From: an uncultured Clostridia bacterium
GTDB lineage: Bacteria; Bacillota; Clostridia; TANB77; CAG-465
Direction: 5' to 3'
NCBI GenBank assembly: GCA_934149365.1
Contig: CAKPEI010000001.1
Span: 62,001 to 126,000 of the forward strand
DNA: 64,000 bases
In this document: piece after piece, positions 35,484 to 45,989 of the stretch
Layout of the letters: each line of letters opens with the position of its first letter
How positions within the stretch are numbered: the stretch's first letter is position 1
Notes under the pieces: generated by a model
The model's input: only the letters and a program-made list of their open reading frames with translations
What the model was told of the DNA's origin: nothing
The model's database searches: none
Program-made: the position numbers and the translations under genes

Positions 35484-35631
35484 ACAAAAGAAAATAATAA
35501 ACAAAAGATTTTAAGTAAACAAAAGAAATAACAAAGTAAAACTAATGATTACAAATATACAAAAGTCAATTCTCCTCTACAAAAGAAGAAATTATTAAAA
35601 AACAAAAGATAAAAAATATAATAAACAAAAG
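35484..35631 (+). repeat. Seven ACAAAAG heptamers between mraZ and rsmH
   Basis: Perfect ACAAAAG at 35484, 35501, 35519, 35559, 35579, 35602 and 35625, plus ACAAAGT at 35531, within a 175-base untranslated gap. Spacings are 17-23 bases except for one gap. C and G are scarce in this gap apart from these heptamers. Confidence 0.7.
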
Positions 35632-35659
35632 ATTTAAAATTAATTAAATGGAGAAAAAA

Positions 35660-36592
35660 ATGGAGTTTAATCATATACCAGTATTAAAAGATGAATGTAT
35701 AAATGGTTTAAATATTAAACAAGGCGGCATATATGTAGATGGTACATTAGGTGGCGCCGGTCATTCATCTATAATATTACAGAAGTTAGATAATACAGGC
35801 AAACTTATAGGTATAGATAGAGATAAAGAAGCATTAGCAGTCGCAAGTGAAAGATTATCTGGTTATAGTAATTTTATTGCTGTTCACGATAATCATGTAA
35901 ATATTTTAAATATATTAAATGAATTAAACATATCTGGTGTAGATGGAATATTGCTAGACTTGGGAGTTTCGTCATATCAACTTGATGAAGCAAGCAGAGG
36001 ATTTAGCTATATGCATGATGCAGATCTAGATATGAGAATGAATAAAGAAGATAAAATAACGGCAAAATATGTGGTAAATAATTATTCTGAAGAAGAACTT
36101 TGTAGAATATTTTTCGATTATGGAGAAGAAAAGTTTTCTAAATCTATTGCTAGAGGAATTGTTAAAGCAAGAGAAGAAAAAGAAATATCTACTACTTTGG
36201 AATTAGTAGATATTATTAGGCAAAGTGTTCCTAAGAAAGCATTGCAAGAAAAAGGTCATCCTGCTAAAAGAGTTTTTCAAGCTATTAGAATAGAAGTAAA
36301 TTCTGAAATTAAGCTTTTAGAAGATGGAATTGAAGATTGCGTGAAAGCTTTAAATGCAGGTGGCAGACTTTGTGTTATTTCTTTTCATTCTTTAGAAGAT
36401 AGGATTGTTAAGAGAGTGTTTGAAAAAATGCAAGGGAAGTGTACATGTCCAAAAGATTTACCTAAATGTGTATGTAATTATGTTTCATACGGAAAGATAA
36501 TTACCAAAAAGCCTATTTTACCAACTGATTATGAGATGGAGATTAATTCAAGATCAAAAAGTGCAAAACTTAGAATATTTGAAAGAAACTAA
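35660..36592 (+). CDS. rsmH: 16S rRNA (cytosine-1402-N4)-methyltransferase RsmH
   Basis: 310 residues. HIPVLKDECINGLNIKQGGI, YVDGTLGGAGHSSIIL (SAM site), ILLDLGVSSYQLDEASRGFS and ISFHSLEDRIVKRVF. Start at ATG 35660 behind ATGGAGAAAAA; an in-frame ATG at 35648 forms that site. Methylates C1402 in the P-site of 16S rRNA. Confidence 0.95.
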   Translation: MEFNHIPVLKDECINGLNIKQGGIYVDGTLGGAGHSSIILQKLDNTGKLIGIDRDKEALAVASERLSGYSNFIAVHDNHVNILNILNELNISGVDGILLDLGVSSYQLDEASRGFSYMHDADLDMRMNKEDKITAKYVVNNYSEEELCRIFFDYGEEKFSKSIARGIVKAREEKEISTTLELVDIIRQSVPKKALQEKGHPAKRVFQAIRIEVNSEIKLLEDGIEDCVKALNAGGRLCVISFHSLEDRIVKRVFEKMQGKCTCPKDLPKCVCNYVSYGKIITKKPILPTDYEMEINSRSKSAKLRIFERN

Positions 36593-36607
36593 GAAAGGGG
36601 AAAGCTA

Positions 36608-37072
36608 ATGGTAGCTCAGAGAAAGTATCTTTATGATTTATCTGTACCTGTGAAGAAAACTGTAAAAAAGCAAGAAGAAAAGTTTAAATTAATAAAGAAC
36701 AAAAATATAAATATTAAAAGTAATAAAGCTACATTAGTTTTAACAACGTTAGCTATTTTTGCCATGCTTATGATAGTTACTTACAGATATAATCTTATAA
36801 GTGAAAAAAATCTTAAAGTACAACAACTTAAAGATGATTTAGAGACTGCAAAGTCAGAACTTGCTACTACTCAAATAGCGGTAGAAAAGGTTATGGATGT
36901 AAATTATGTTGAAGCGTACGCTAAGCAACAATTAGGAATGCAGAAACCAGAAAAAAGTCAACTTATATATATAAACATGGAAAATGAAGAAAGTGTAAAA
37001 AAGACATCTAGCGTAAATATGATTATGAGTTTAGTAGATAAAATAAAAGGAGCAATAAAGAGTGCTTTTTAA
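36608..37072 (+). CDS. ftsL: FtsL-like division protein
   Basis: 154 residues, basic cytoplasmic start, one helix at about 41-60, then a coiled coil (LKVQQLKDDLETAKSELATT). Size, topology and position between rsmH and the class B PBP identify FtsL. AAAGGGG site. Confidence 0.85.
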   Translation: MVAQRKYLYDLSVPVKKTVKKQEEKFKLIKNKNINIKSNKATLVLTTLAIFAMLMIVTYRYNLISEKNLKVQQLKDDLETAKSELATTQIAVEKVMDVNYVEAYAKQQLGMQKPEKSQLIYINMENEESVKKTSSVNMIMSLVDKIKGAIKSAF

Positions 37073-37109
37073 TACTCTTTAATATATAATTGGAATTTTT
37101 TAAGATTGC

Positions 37110-37154
37110 AGGGGCAAATGACACATATATAGGTATGTGGTTTGCCTCTTTTTT
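37110..37154 (+). terminator. Terminator inside the dcw cluster
   Basis: GGGGCAAA and CACATA pair with TATGTG and TTTGCCTC, then TTTTTT. It would end or reduce transcription before spoVD/ftsI. Confidence 0.7.
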
Positions 37155-37294
37155 AGTAATAAATTTAAAATCAAACAAAGTATTTAATATGTATTTGTAA
37201 AATTTATAAAAAAACTTCTAAAATATGTGATGTAAACGTAGAATATATTGATGTATATATGATATAATAATGAAAAAATTAAGAGGTGAATTTA

Positions 37295-39472
37295 TTGGCG
37301 TTTGCTAGTGTTAAAAATAAAAAGGTGGTTAAAGTTATACTTATATGTTTATGTGTTTTGTTAATAGCACTTGTTGGAAGACTTTTCTATCTTCAAGTTA
37401 TAAAAGGTGATTATTACGAACAAAAAGCATATAAACAACAAACTAGAGATAGAAGTGTTGCTGCAACTAGGGGAACAATATACGATGCTACATATACAAA
37501 GAAACTTGCACAAAGTATTTCTACTAATACTGTAAGTGCTGTTCCAAATGATGTAGAGAATAAAGAAAAGGTTGCCAAAGATTTAGCGGATATGTTAGAA
37601 CTTGAAGAAGACGAAGTTTTAGCTAAACTTAATAAAAAACAATCACTTGTTACTATAAAAACTAAAGTGGATGAAGAGGCCGCTACAAAAGTATATAAAT
37701 ATGTACTTGAAAATAAAATAAACGGAATTAAAGTAGATGAATCTTCTAAAAGAATTTATCAATATAACAATCTGCTTTCACATGTGTTAGGTTTTACAGG
37801 AACAGATGGGCAAGGACTTTATGGACTTGAACTTCAATATAACAATGAACTTTCAGGAGTGCCAGGGAAGATTGTTGGAAGTGCAGATGGAAAAGGAAGA
37901 GAAACACCATACAAGGAAGAGCAATATGTTGCTCCTATAAATGGCTATGATTTAGTACTAACTGTAGATGCAACAATACAGAGTATAGTTGAGAAAAATT
38001 TGGCAAAAGCTGTAAAGGAAAATGTTGCAAATTACGGAACAATAATAATGATGCGCCCTAAAACAGGAGAAATATTGGCTATGGCAACATATCCGGACTT
38101 TGATCCAAATAATGCATTTGAACCTAATACAGAGGAACTTATGTCAAAATGGGATTCAATGTCAGCTAAGGAAAAATCTGAAGCTCTTTCTGATATATGG
38201 AGAAATAAAGCTATATCTAATACTGCAGAGCCTGGCTCTACATTTAAAATAGTTACGTCTTCAGCAGTTTTAGAGGAAGGGTTAGTAACAATAGATCAGC
38301 CAAATGCATTCAATTGTGCTGGTGCACTAAAAGTTGGAGGTTGGACTATAAGATGCTGGAGACATCCTAGAAGTCATGGCTCTCAGAGTCTAAGACAGGG
38401 AATAATGAATTCTTGTAATCCAGTATTCATGCAATCTGCGCTTAAGATAGGGATAAAAAAATACTGTGAGTATTTAGAAGCATTTAATTTAAAAGATAAA
38501 ACTGGTATAGATTTACCAGGAGAAGTCGGAGGAATATTACATGACCCTGAAACAATGACAGAAGTAGATCTTGCAACTACTGGATTTGGTCAGACATTCC
38601 AAATAACTCCTCTTCAGAGTTTAGTTACGGCAGCCGCTGTAGCAAATGGTGGAGAAATAGTAACTCCTTATGTTGTAAGTGAGATAAGGACTTCAGATGG
38701 TAATTTGGTTTCTAAAACGGAGCCTAAAATAAAGAAAAGAGTTATATCGCAAGAAACAGCAGCTAGTATACTGGATGCCTTGTATTCTACAGTTGAGGAA
38801 GGAACGGGTAAAGCAGCAAAAGTAAGAGGCTATTCTGTTGCAGGAAAAACAGGAACAGGTGAACAGGGCAGAGGAAGTAACCTTTGGTATATGGCTTCAT
38901 TTGTTGGTATAGCGCCAGTTACAGATCCTGAAATATGTGTAATATTTAACTTATACAATCCAACAGGACCACAAGGACATCAAGGTGGAACAGTTTGTGC
39001 ACCGGTAGTTTCTAATATAATTGATGAAACTCTAAGATACTTAGATGTAAATCCTGATTATACTTTAGAAGAAAACAATATTGAAGAAATTTTAGTTCCT
39101 GATTTAACAGGAAAGACATATAAACAGGCAGAAGAAGCTTTAAAATCACTTGGCTTTTCTATTTCTTCAGATAGTAAATTTGAAGAAAACGATTTAATAG
39201 TTGATCAAATACCTAAGGTAGGAGCAAGCCTTACATCAGGCTCAACTGTTAGAGTGTATAGAAATGAAGATAAGGAAAAAGTAACTGTGACAGTTCCAGA
39301 TGTAAGAGATAAGAATATTGCATCTGCTACAAAAATATTAAGAAATGCAGGATTAAATATTAGAATAGTAGGTAATGGAAATGCTATTATTCAAGATCCT
39401 AGTCCAGGTGATGTTGTTCAAAAAGGATCAATAGTAACTGTCAAATTTGTGGATACAACAGATTTGCATTAA
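37295..39472 (+). CDS. ftsI: Class B penicillin-binding protein (FtsI/SpoVD) with two PASTA domains
   Basis: About 725 residues from TTG 37295 (AAGAGGTGA). One helix at about 12-32, transpeptidase with PGSTFK near 316, SCN near 371 and KTGTGE near 519, then two PASTA domains (VPDLTGKTYKQAEEALKSLG and VPDVRDKNIASATKILRNAG). Division-septum cross-linker; two PASTA repeats favour the vegetative FtsI/PBP2B form over single-PASTA SpoVD, but this is not decisive. Confidence 0.92.
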   Translation: MAFASVKNKKVVKVILICLCVLLIALVGRLFYLQVIKGDYYEQKAYKQQTRDRSVAATRGTIYDATYTKKLAQSISTNTVSAVPNDVENKEKVAKDLADMLELEEDEVLAKLNKKQSLVTIKTKVDEEAATKVYKYVLENKINGIKVDESSKRIYQYNNLLSHVLGFTGTDGQGLYGLELQYNNELSGVPGKIVGSADGKGRETPYKEEQYVAPINGYDLVLTVDATIQSIVEKNLAKAVKENVANYGTIIMMRPKTGEILAMATYPDFDPNNAFEPNTEELMSKWDSMSAKEKSEALSDIWRNKAISNTAEPGSTFKIVTSSAVLEEGLVTIDQPNAFNCAGALKVGGWTIRCWRHPRSHGSQSLRQGIMNSCNPVFMQSALKIGIKKYCEYLEAFNLKDKTGIDLPGEVGGILHDPETMTEVDLATTGFGQTFQITPLQSLVTAAAVANGGEIVTPYVVSEIRTSDGNLVSKTEPKIKKRVISQETAASILDALYSTVEEGTGKAAKVRGYSVAGKTGTGEQGRGSNLWYMASFVGIAPVTDPEICVIFNLYNPTGPQGHQGGTVCAPVVSNIIDETLRYLDVNPDYTLEENNIEEILVPDLTGKTYKQAEEALKSLGFSISSDSKFEENDLIVDQIPKVGASLTSGSTVRVYRNEDKEKVTVTVPDVRDKNIASATKILRNAGLNIRIVGNGNAIIQDPSPGDVVQKGSIVTVKFVDTTDLH

Positions 39473-39541
39473 GAAGTGAGTGTTAATCTTGAGTTAAGAA
39501 TAACAGAAGAGATATATTTTATATAAAGAGAGGTAAAGTTT

Positions 39542-41017
39542 ATGTTATTACAGTATTTATTAGAAGATTTTGAAGATAAAGAGGTAATTGGAAATTCAGA
39601 TGTAAAAATAAATAAAATAGAGTATGATTCTAAGAAAATAGAAAGTGGAGATTTGTTTGTCGCAATAAGTGGACTTAAAGAAGATGGGCATGATTATATA
39701 GAAGAGGCAATTAAAAAAGGTGCAAGTAGTATTGTTGTAAAGGAAAGCTACGAGGTACCAGAGAATCAAAATGTTACTTATGTGAAAGTAAAAGATACTA
39801 GAATTGCTTTGGCAAAGCTTGCAGCAAAATATTATGATAATCCAGCAAGTAAATTGAAAATGATAGGAATAACTGGTACAAAAGGTAAAACAACAACTGC
39901 TTATATGATAAGAGATATTTTACTTGTATCTGGTAAAAAGACAGGAATGATAGGAACTATATATAACACATACGGAGATAAAAAAATAGAAGCAATTAGA
40001 ACATCTCCAGAATCTTTAGATTTGCAAAAGCTTCTTAAAGATATGGTAGATGCAGATATGGAATACGTAGTAATGGAAGTGTCATCACATGCATTAGACC
40101 TAGATAGAGTATATGGCATACATTTTATTATAGGTGTGTTTACAAATTTATCACAAGAACATTTAGATTATCATAAAACTATGGAAAACTATCTAAATGC
40201 TAAGGCAAAGCTTTTTGAAAATTCTGACTTTGCTATTATAAATAGTGATGATATATATACACCTAGGTTAGAAAGAATGATTAAATGTAAAACTGCAAAG
40301 TATGGGTTGGATAATGAGGCTAACATAACGGCAGTGGATGTAAGAGTAAACAATAATTATGTGGATTTTAAAATGTATATAAATAAAATGCTTCAAACAG
40401 TTACTATAAACATTCCAGGAAGATATACAGTGTATAATGCACTTGCAGCAATTGCGGTAACAAGTATGCTTGGTGCACAAATGGATGCCATTTTAACAGC
40501 ACTTGGCGAAATTAGAGTGCCAGGAAGAAGTGAAGTTGTTGATATTCAAAAAACGTTTGCTGTTATAATTGACTATGCACATACTCCATCAAGTTTAGAA
40601 GCTATATTACAAAATACCAAGAGATACGCTAAAGGAAGAATAATTTGTGTATTTGGTTGTGGTGGAAATAGAGATGAAGAAAAAAGACCACTTATGGGTG
40701 AAATTGCTGGAAAGTACGCAGACTTTACTGTTATAACTACAGATAACCCAAGAGAAGAAAGTCCTAAAAAAATAATGAAAGATATAGAAGAAGGAATAAA
40801 GAGAACTAAGGGACTATATAAAGTAATAGAAAACAGAAAAGAAGCAATAAAATTTGCTATGAGAATAGCTTGGAAAAATGACACTATAATAATTGCAGGA
40901 AAAGGTCATGAAACATATCAACTTTTAAAAGGAAATAAAAAGATTAAGTTTGATGAAAGAGAAATTGTAAAACAAATAGCAAATGAAATGCCTGATAAGA
41001 ATATAGAGACTTTTTAA
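39542..41017 (+). CDS. murE: UDP-MurNAc-L-Ala-D-Glu:meso-diaminopimelate ligase
   Basis: 491 residues. ATP site GTKGKTTT near 112-119, VIIDYAHTPSSLEAIL, and TTDNPREESP with DNPR near 401-404, the motif that selects meso-diaminopimelate rather than lysine. Thus the peptidoglycan is mDAP type. AGAGGTAAAG site. Confidence 0.95.
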   Translation: MLLQYLLEDFEDKEVIGNSDVKINKIEYDSKKIESGDLFVAISGLKEDGHDYIEEAIKKGASSIVVKESYEVPENQNVTYVKVKDTRIALAKLAAKYYDNPASKLKMIGITGTKGKTTTAYMIRDILLVSGKKTGMIGTIYNTYGDKKIEAIRTSPESLDLQKLLKDMVDADMEYVVMEVSSHALDLDRVYGIHFIIGVFTNLSQEHLDYHKTMENYLNAKAKLFENSDFAIINSDDIYTPRLERMIKCKTAKYGLDNEANITAVDVRVNNNYVDFKMYINKMLQTVTINIPGRYTVYNALAAIAVTSMLGAQMDAILTALGEIRVPGRSEVVDIQKTFAVIIDYAHTPSSLEAILQNTKRYAKGRIICVFGCGGNRDEEKRPLMGEIAGKYADFTVITTDNPREESPKKIMKDIEEGIKRTKGLYKVIENRKEAIKFAMRIAWKNDTIIIAGKGHETYQLLKGNKKIKFDEREIVKQIANEMPDKNIETF

Positions 41018-41043
41018 ATATATAAAATAGGAGTGAATATATA

Positions 41044-41997
41044 ATGAAATTACAAATGCTAGTTTTTTTAGGAGCGTATATACTTGGAATATTATTTAGC
41101 TTAATAATATTACCGTATTTAAGAAAAATGAAGGTAGGTCAAGTGGTAAGGGAAGATGGACCAAAATCACATTTGAAAAAAGCAGGGACACCTACTATGG
41201 GTGGAATAGTTATAATAATAGCTTCTCTTATAATATTATCTGTAGCAGCTTTTAAGTTTCCAAAACTTGCTATGGCTATAGTTCCATTCTTAGGTTTTGG
41301 AATGGTAGGCTTTGTAGATGATTACAAAAAATTAAGATATGAAAATACGGAAGGACTATCTCCGATGAAAAAGATAATATTCCTTTTTGTAGTTTCAGCT
41401 GTGTTTATATTATTATATCTTGTTACTTTTAAATATGGCACAGATATTATAATCCCGTTTACAGTTAAAGATGTAATAATACCAACAGGAATATTTGTAA
41501 TATTTATAACATTCATACTTTTAGGAACAAGTAATGCTATAAATCTAACAGATGGTTTAGATGGTCTTGCTACAGGAATAGTTACTATAATAATAGGCTT
41601 TTTTACAGCTGTTGCAATAAAAAATAATGAAACAGATATGGTTATCTTTGGAAGTGTTATAACGGGCGCAAGTCTTGCCTTTTTAATATTCAACATGTAT
41701 CCTGCAAAAATGTTTTTAGGCGATACTGGATCGCTTGCTTTAGGAGGGGCGGTAGCATCTATGGCAATAATAATGAAAATGCCAATATATTTAGCAATAG
41801 TTGCGCTTATCCCAGTTGTAGAAACTCTATCTGTTGCACTTCAAGTTATATACTTTAAAATTACAAAAGGAAAAAGATTATTTAAAATGGCTCCACTTCA
41901 TCATCACTTAGAATTATCAGGACTTAAAGAGACAAAAATAGTTACAATATTTTGGAGTATAACTGCAATTCTTTGCGTGATTGCATATTTCATATAA
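41044..41997 (+). CDS. mraY: Phospho-MurNAc-pentapeptide transferase
   Basis: 317 residues with about ten helices. GPKSHLKKAGTPTMGG, FVDDYKKL, SNAINLTDGLDGLATG and APLHHHLELSG are MraY signatures. Makes lipid I. It follows murE directly; murF, which usually sits between them, is not present. Confidence 0.95.
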   Translation: MKLQMLVFLGAYILGILFSLIILPYLRKMKVGQVVREDGPKSHLKKAGTPTMGGIVIIIASLIILSVAAFKFPKLAMAIVPFLGFGMVGFVDDYKKLRYENTEGLSPMKKIIFLFVVSAVFILLYLVTFKYGTDIIIPFTVKDVIIPTGIFVIFITFILLGTSNAINLTDGLDGLATGIVTIIIGFFTAVAIKNNETDMVIFGSVITGASLAFLIFNMYPAKMFLGDTGSLALGGAVASMAIIMKMPIYLAIVALIPVVETLSVALQVIYFKITKGKRLFKMAPLHHHLELSGLKETKIVTIFWSITAILCVIAYFI

Positions 41998-42025
41998 TAT
42001 GAGAGAAAGGGGAATAGCTTAGATT

Positions 42026-43156
42026 ATGGGTAAAAAGAGCAGTGATATAGCAAGCATAGGTAGCGATAAAGCATTTGATTTTAAACTGTTTTTCTCAGTT
42101 ATGATTTTACTTTGTATGGGAATTATAATGGTAGCATCAGCAAGTTCATACTATGCGCTTACCAAATTTAACAATTCTAATCACTTTTTAATACGTCAAT
42201 TAGCATTTGCAATTGTTGGCGTAGTTATAATGCTTGCTATTTCTAAAATAAATTATAGGGTATATTCTAAATTTGCATATATAATTTATATAGGCACACT
42301 ACTACTCATGATACTAGTTTTAGTACCTGGAATAGGAACGGAATCAAATGGTGCAAGAAGATGGATTGATTTAAAGGTTACAACATTTCAGCCGTCTGAG
42401 CTTATGAAAGTTGCTCTTACACTTGCCCTATCTACATACATTGTAAATAATTATAAAAAACTAACTAGTATGCCAAGATATATAATTCCGGCTATGTTTT
42501 TCCTTGCGGTTTGCGTAGTCATGTTCTTTCAAAACCACATGAGTGGTATGCTTATTATGGCATTTATAACTGGAGTTATATTTTTAGCAAGTGGAATGAA
42601 ATTAGAGGCAAAATATGTTATACCACTTGTATTACTAGGTGCTTTGGCAATGGGTGGATTTTTGTTTGCTAAAGGATTTAGAATGGATAGAATAACATCT
42701 TTCTTAAATCCAGATGATGATATTACCGGAGGAAATTGGCAGGCTTCACAGAGTCTTTATGCAATAGGTTCTGGTGGACTTTTCGGTAGAGGATTAGGCC
42801 AAAGTAGACAAAAATACTTATGGCTTCCAGAAGCACAAAATGACTTTATATTCTCGGTAACAGCAGAAGAACTTGGATTTGTGGGTTCAACATTGATAAT
42901 ATGTGTATTTGGCTATTTCATAATAAGAGGAGTAAGAACAGCTTTAAAATGCAATGATTTATTTGGTATGCTTATAGCTACTGGTATCACGGCAATGTTT
43001 GCATTTCAAATAATAGTAAATATAGCGGTTGTAACTAAGAGTATGCCGGTTACTGGTATGCCATTACCATTTTTTAGTTATGGTGGAACATCTTTAGTTA
43101 TAAACTTAGCCGCGGTAGGAATACTACTTAATATATCTAGACATACGGCAAAATAA
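42026..43156 (+). CDS. ftsW: FtsW/RodA SEDS glycosyltransferase
   Basis: 376 residues, about ten helices: FQPSELMKVAL, GGNWQASQSLYAIGSGGLFG and PFFSYGGTSLVINL. Peptidoglycan polymerase partner of FtsI. murD, often located before ftsW, is missing from the cluster. Confidence 0.92.
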   Translation: MGKKSSDIASIGSDKAFDFKLFFSVMILLCMGIIMVASASSYYALTKFNNSNHFLIRQLAFAIVGVVIMLAISKINYRVYSKFAYIIYIGTLLLMILVLVPGIGTESNGARRWIDLKVTTFQPSELMKVALTLALSTYIVNNYKKLTSMPRYIIPAMFFLAVCVVMFFQNHMSGMLIMAFITGVIFLASGMKLEAKYVIPLVLLGALAMGGFLFAKGFRMDRITSFLNPDDDITGGNWQASQSLYAIGSGGLFGRGLGQSRQKYLWLPEAQNDFIFSVTAEELGFVGSTLIICVFGYFIIRGVRTALKCNDLFGMLIATGITAMFAFQIIVNIAVVTKSMPVTGMPLPFFSYGGTSLVINLAAVGILLNISRHTAK

Positions 43157-43204
43157 GAGGTATAATAGTAGCACATCAATTTTGAATGTGAGGTGTATTT
43201 TATT

Positions 43205-44323
43205 TTGAGAGCAATAATAGCATGTGCAGGTACAGGTGGTCATGTAAATCCTGGAATAGCAATAGCTGGAATCATAAAAGAGAAAGAAAAAGATAGTGAA
43301 TTTCTATTTATAGGAACTGAAAAGGGCATTGAAAATGAGTTAGTTGCTAAAGCAGGTTATGAAATAAAACACATAAGAACGGGAAAGCTATATAGAAAAA
43401 TTACTTTGAAAAATTTTAAATCTGTTTTTGATACAATCGCTGGAATTAAAGATGCTAAGGTTATAATAAAAGAATTTAAACCAGATATTGTTATTGGGAC
43501 AGGTGGATATATATGTGGAGCAGTTATGATGGCTGCAAGACAAATGAAAATACCATATGTTTTGCATGAAAGCAATGCTTTTCCAGGTGTAGCTGTAAAG
43601 ATGCTTGCAAAAAATGCTTCTAAAGTGTTAGTTGGCTTTGAAGATACTAAATTAAGACTTAAAAACAAGTCTAACGTTATTTATACAGGTTCTCCTGCTA
43701 AATTTAATACTGAAAAGATAGATTCTTTAGATAAAGAAGAATGCATAAGGGAGTTAGGTCTTGAGAAGTTAGCAAATGGAAGAAAAATAATATTTGTAAC
43801 CGGCGGAAGTCAGGGAGCTAGAAAATTTAACGAAGTTGTTACAAACCTTGCACTTGATAAGCAGAGTAACAAGTTTTTCATTGTGTTATGTGCAGGAATG
43901 AAAAATTATGATGATATAAATAAAAAATTAAAAAATATAAAAGATTCAAAAAAATATATTAAATTAGAGCGATTTATATTTGACATGGATAAAATGTATA
44001 AGGCAGCTGATTTATTAATTACAAGAGCGGGTGCTATGACTATAACCGAACTTGCGCTTTCTTCTAAACCAGCTATACTTGTTCCATTCCCATATGCAGC
44101 AGAAAATCACCAATACTATAACGCTAAGGTACTAGAAAATGCTGGTGCAGCAAAAATATTGATAGAATCAGAGTTCAATGAACAATCTTTATATGACGAT
44201 ATAGAGCAAATAATAGGTTCAGAAGATAGATTAAAGATAATGTCAGATGCAGCAAGAAGCTTGCAAAAAAACGATGTTGAACAAGTTATATATAGTGAAA
44301 TCTCAAATGTAGTAAAAAGGTGA
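43205..44323 (+). CDS. murG: Lipid II synthase MurG
   Basis: 372 residues from TTG 43205 (GAGGTG 9 bases before; GTG 43193 lies within that site). ACAGTGGHVNPGIAIAG, GTGGYICGAV, VTGGSQGARKFNE and ITRAGAMTITELAL. Adds GlcNAc to lipid I. Confidence 0.93.
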   Translation: MRAIIACAGTGGHVNPGIAIAGIIKEKEKDSEFLFIGTEKGIENELVAKAGYEIKHIRTGKLYRKITLKNFKSVFDTIAGIKDAKVIIKEFKPDIVIGTGGYICGAVMMAARQMKIPYVLHESNAFPGVAVKMLAKNASKVLVGFEDTKLRLKNKSNVIYTGSPAKFNTEKIDSLDKEECIRELGLEKLANGRKIIFVTGGSQGARKFNEVVTNLALDKQSNKFFIVLCAGMKNYDDINKKLKNIKDSKKYIKLERFIFDMDKMYKAADLLITRAGAMTITELALSSKPAILVPFPYAAENHQYYNAKVLENAGAAKILIESEFNEQSLYDDIEQIIGSEDRLKIMSDAARSLQKNDVEQVIYSEISNVVKR

Positions 44324-44328
44324 TATAT

Positions 44329-45135
44329 ATGGGAAAACCAAAAAAGAGTAAAAAGGTAGAAGTGGTTTCTAAAAAGAAGAAAAAAGGTAAAGCCAAAAAA
44401 TTCTTTGCAATACTTTTGTTTTGGATATTAATATTTGGAATTTTGGCTGCATTAGGTTTTGGTGGCTATTATGTTTGTAAATCGGACAGGCTGAAAGTAA
44501 AAAATATTAGTGTTGAAAACTCAGAATACTATACAGCAGAAAGAATAAAAGAAGTAGCAAATATTAAAGAAGGAAAGAACATGCTACTACTTGGCAGAGG
44601 TAAAATTAAAAATAATATTTTAAATGAATTACCATATATAGAAAATGTAAAAATAAAACTTGGAAAAGATAGCACACTTAGAATTATTGTTACCGAAAGG
44701 ACTTCTAAGTATGTAGTGAATAATAAAGATACAAATGAATACGTGAGGGTAGACAAGTATGGTATAATGTTAGAGAAGGTAAAGGCAGAAGATATATCTC
44801 CGGATGAACTACCACTTTTTGGACTTAGCTTAAATGAAGGAGAAGAGGTAGGAAAGAGTATACCGGAAACAGAATACAATAAAATTGAAAGATTTGAAAA
44901 AATATACGAGAGTTATACAAACTCTGGAATAGAGTCAAAAGTAACAAGTGTTAAGTTTGAAAATTCTAAAATAATACTAACACTAGATTACAAAACAGAG
45001 GTAGTAACGGAAGTATCTACTAATTTAGAGTATAAAATGAGACTTCTTAAAGAAATATTAAAAGAAGTTTCAGGAAAAGGTGGAAGAATAGATTTAACAT
45101 TAGATAATCCTACATTTGTAGAGAAAATAGGGTAA
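44329..45135 (+). CDS. ftsQ: FtsQ/DivIB division protein
   Basis: 268 residues: lysine-rich cytoplasmic tail, helix at about 24-46, POTRA domain (VKNISVENSEYYTAERIKEV) and FtsQ domain. ATG 44329 follows AAAAAGGTG that overlaps the murG end. Septum assembly. Confidence 0.88.
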   Translation: MGKPKKSKKVEVVSKKKKKGKAKKFFAILLFWILIFGILAALGFGGYYVCKSDRLKVKNISVENSEYYTAERIKEVANIKEGKNMLLLGRGKIKNNILNELPYIENVKIKLGKDSTLRIIVTERTSKYVVNNKDTNEYVRVDKYGIMLEKVKAEDISPDELPLFGLSLNEGEEVGKSIPETEYNKIERFEKIYESYTNSGIESKVTSVKFENSKIILTLDYKTEVVTEVSTNLEYKMRLLKEILKEVSGKGGRIDLTLDNPTFVEKIG

Positions 45136-45150
45136 AAAGGAGTGAATAAG

Positions 45151-45978
45151 GTGATAAAAGAGAAGAAACTTGGCGAAGTAAAAAAGAGTAAAAAAATAGT
45201 AGAGAAGTTAAAAGAAAGAAAAGAAATTGATAATGTTAAGAAAATAAATGACTTTATGAAGAAAAATGCTGTGTGGCAATATACTTTAATTGGACTTGCT
45301 GTTTTTGCCCTATCATTTATCTTTATGGCTCAACTTAATACAGTAAATAGGTCAGATGAAACTTTGCAAGGAAAAAGAGAAACCGAGTTAAGAGATGATT
45401 TGACTGCTTTAAAAATTGAATATGAAGAATTAAAGAAAGAAAATGAAAAGAATTTAGAAATAGTTGAAGAATATAAAACGAGTTCTTCAAATAACAACAC
45501 TCTTATAAATTCACTTACTCAACAATTAAATCAAATGTCTGCGCTTTCTGGAATGAAAGATGTAGCAGGAGAAGGAATAATTGTTACACTAGATGATAGT
45601 GATATGGCAGTTTCTGATAACATTTCAACAGAATCTATGCTTATACATGATACAGATCTAAGGGCAATAGTAAATGAACTTAGCGCTGCAGGGGCGGAGG
45701 CTATGTCTATAAATGGCCAGAGAATAATAGCTACTACAGCAATAAGATGTGTAGGTCCAGTAATACAAGTAAATGGTGTAAAGGTAGCAGCACCTTTTAC
45801 TGTTAAGGCTATAGGTAATGCAAAGTACTTAGAAAGTGCATTAAATATAAAAGGTGGAATAGTAGATAGCTTTGAAATATATGGAATAAAGATAAATATA
45901 TCAAGAGAGAAGAGTATAACAATACCTAAATATGATGGTAAGCTTAGTTTCTCTAAGGCATCGGTTGTTGAAGAATAG
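45151..45978 (+). CDS. DUF881 protein (YlxW/YlxX-like)
   Basis: 275 residues from GTG 45151 (AAGGAG 8 bases before). Helix at about 43-60, coiled coil 75-110, DUF881 with EGIIVTLDD and NELSAAGAEAMSINGQRI. Often found next to sbp and ftsQ in Firmicutes; exact role unknown. Confidence 0.88.
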   Translation: MIKEKKLGEVKKSKKIVEKLKERKEIDNVKKINDFMKKNAVWQYTLIGLAVFALSFIFMAQLNTVNRSDETLQGKRETELRDDLTALKIEYEELKKENEKNLEIVEEYKTSSSNNNTLINSLTQQLNQMSALSGMKDVAGEGIIVTLDDSDMAVSDNISTESMLIHDTDLRAIVNELSAAGAEAMSINGQRIIATTAIRCVGPVIQVNGVKVAAPFTVKAIGNAKYLESALNIKGGIVDSFEIYGIKINISREKSITIPKYDGKLSFSKASVVEE

Positions 45979-45989
45979 GAGGAAGTAAA

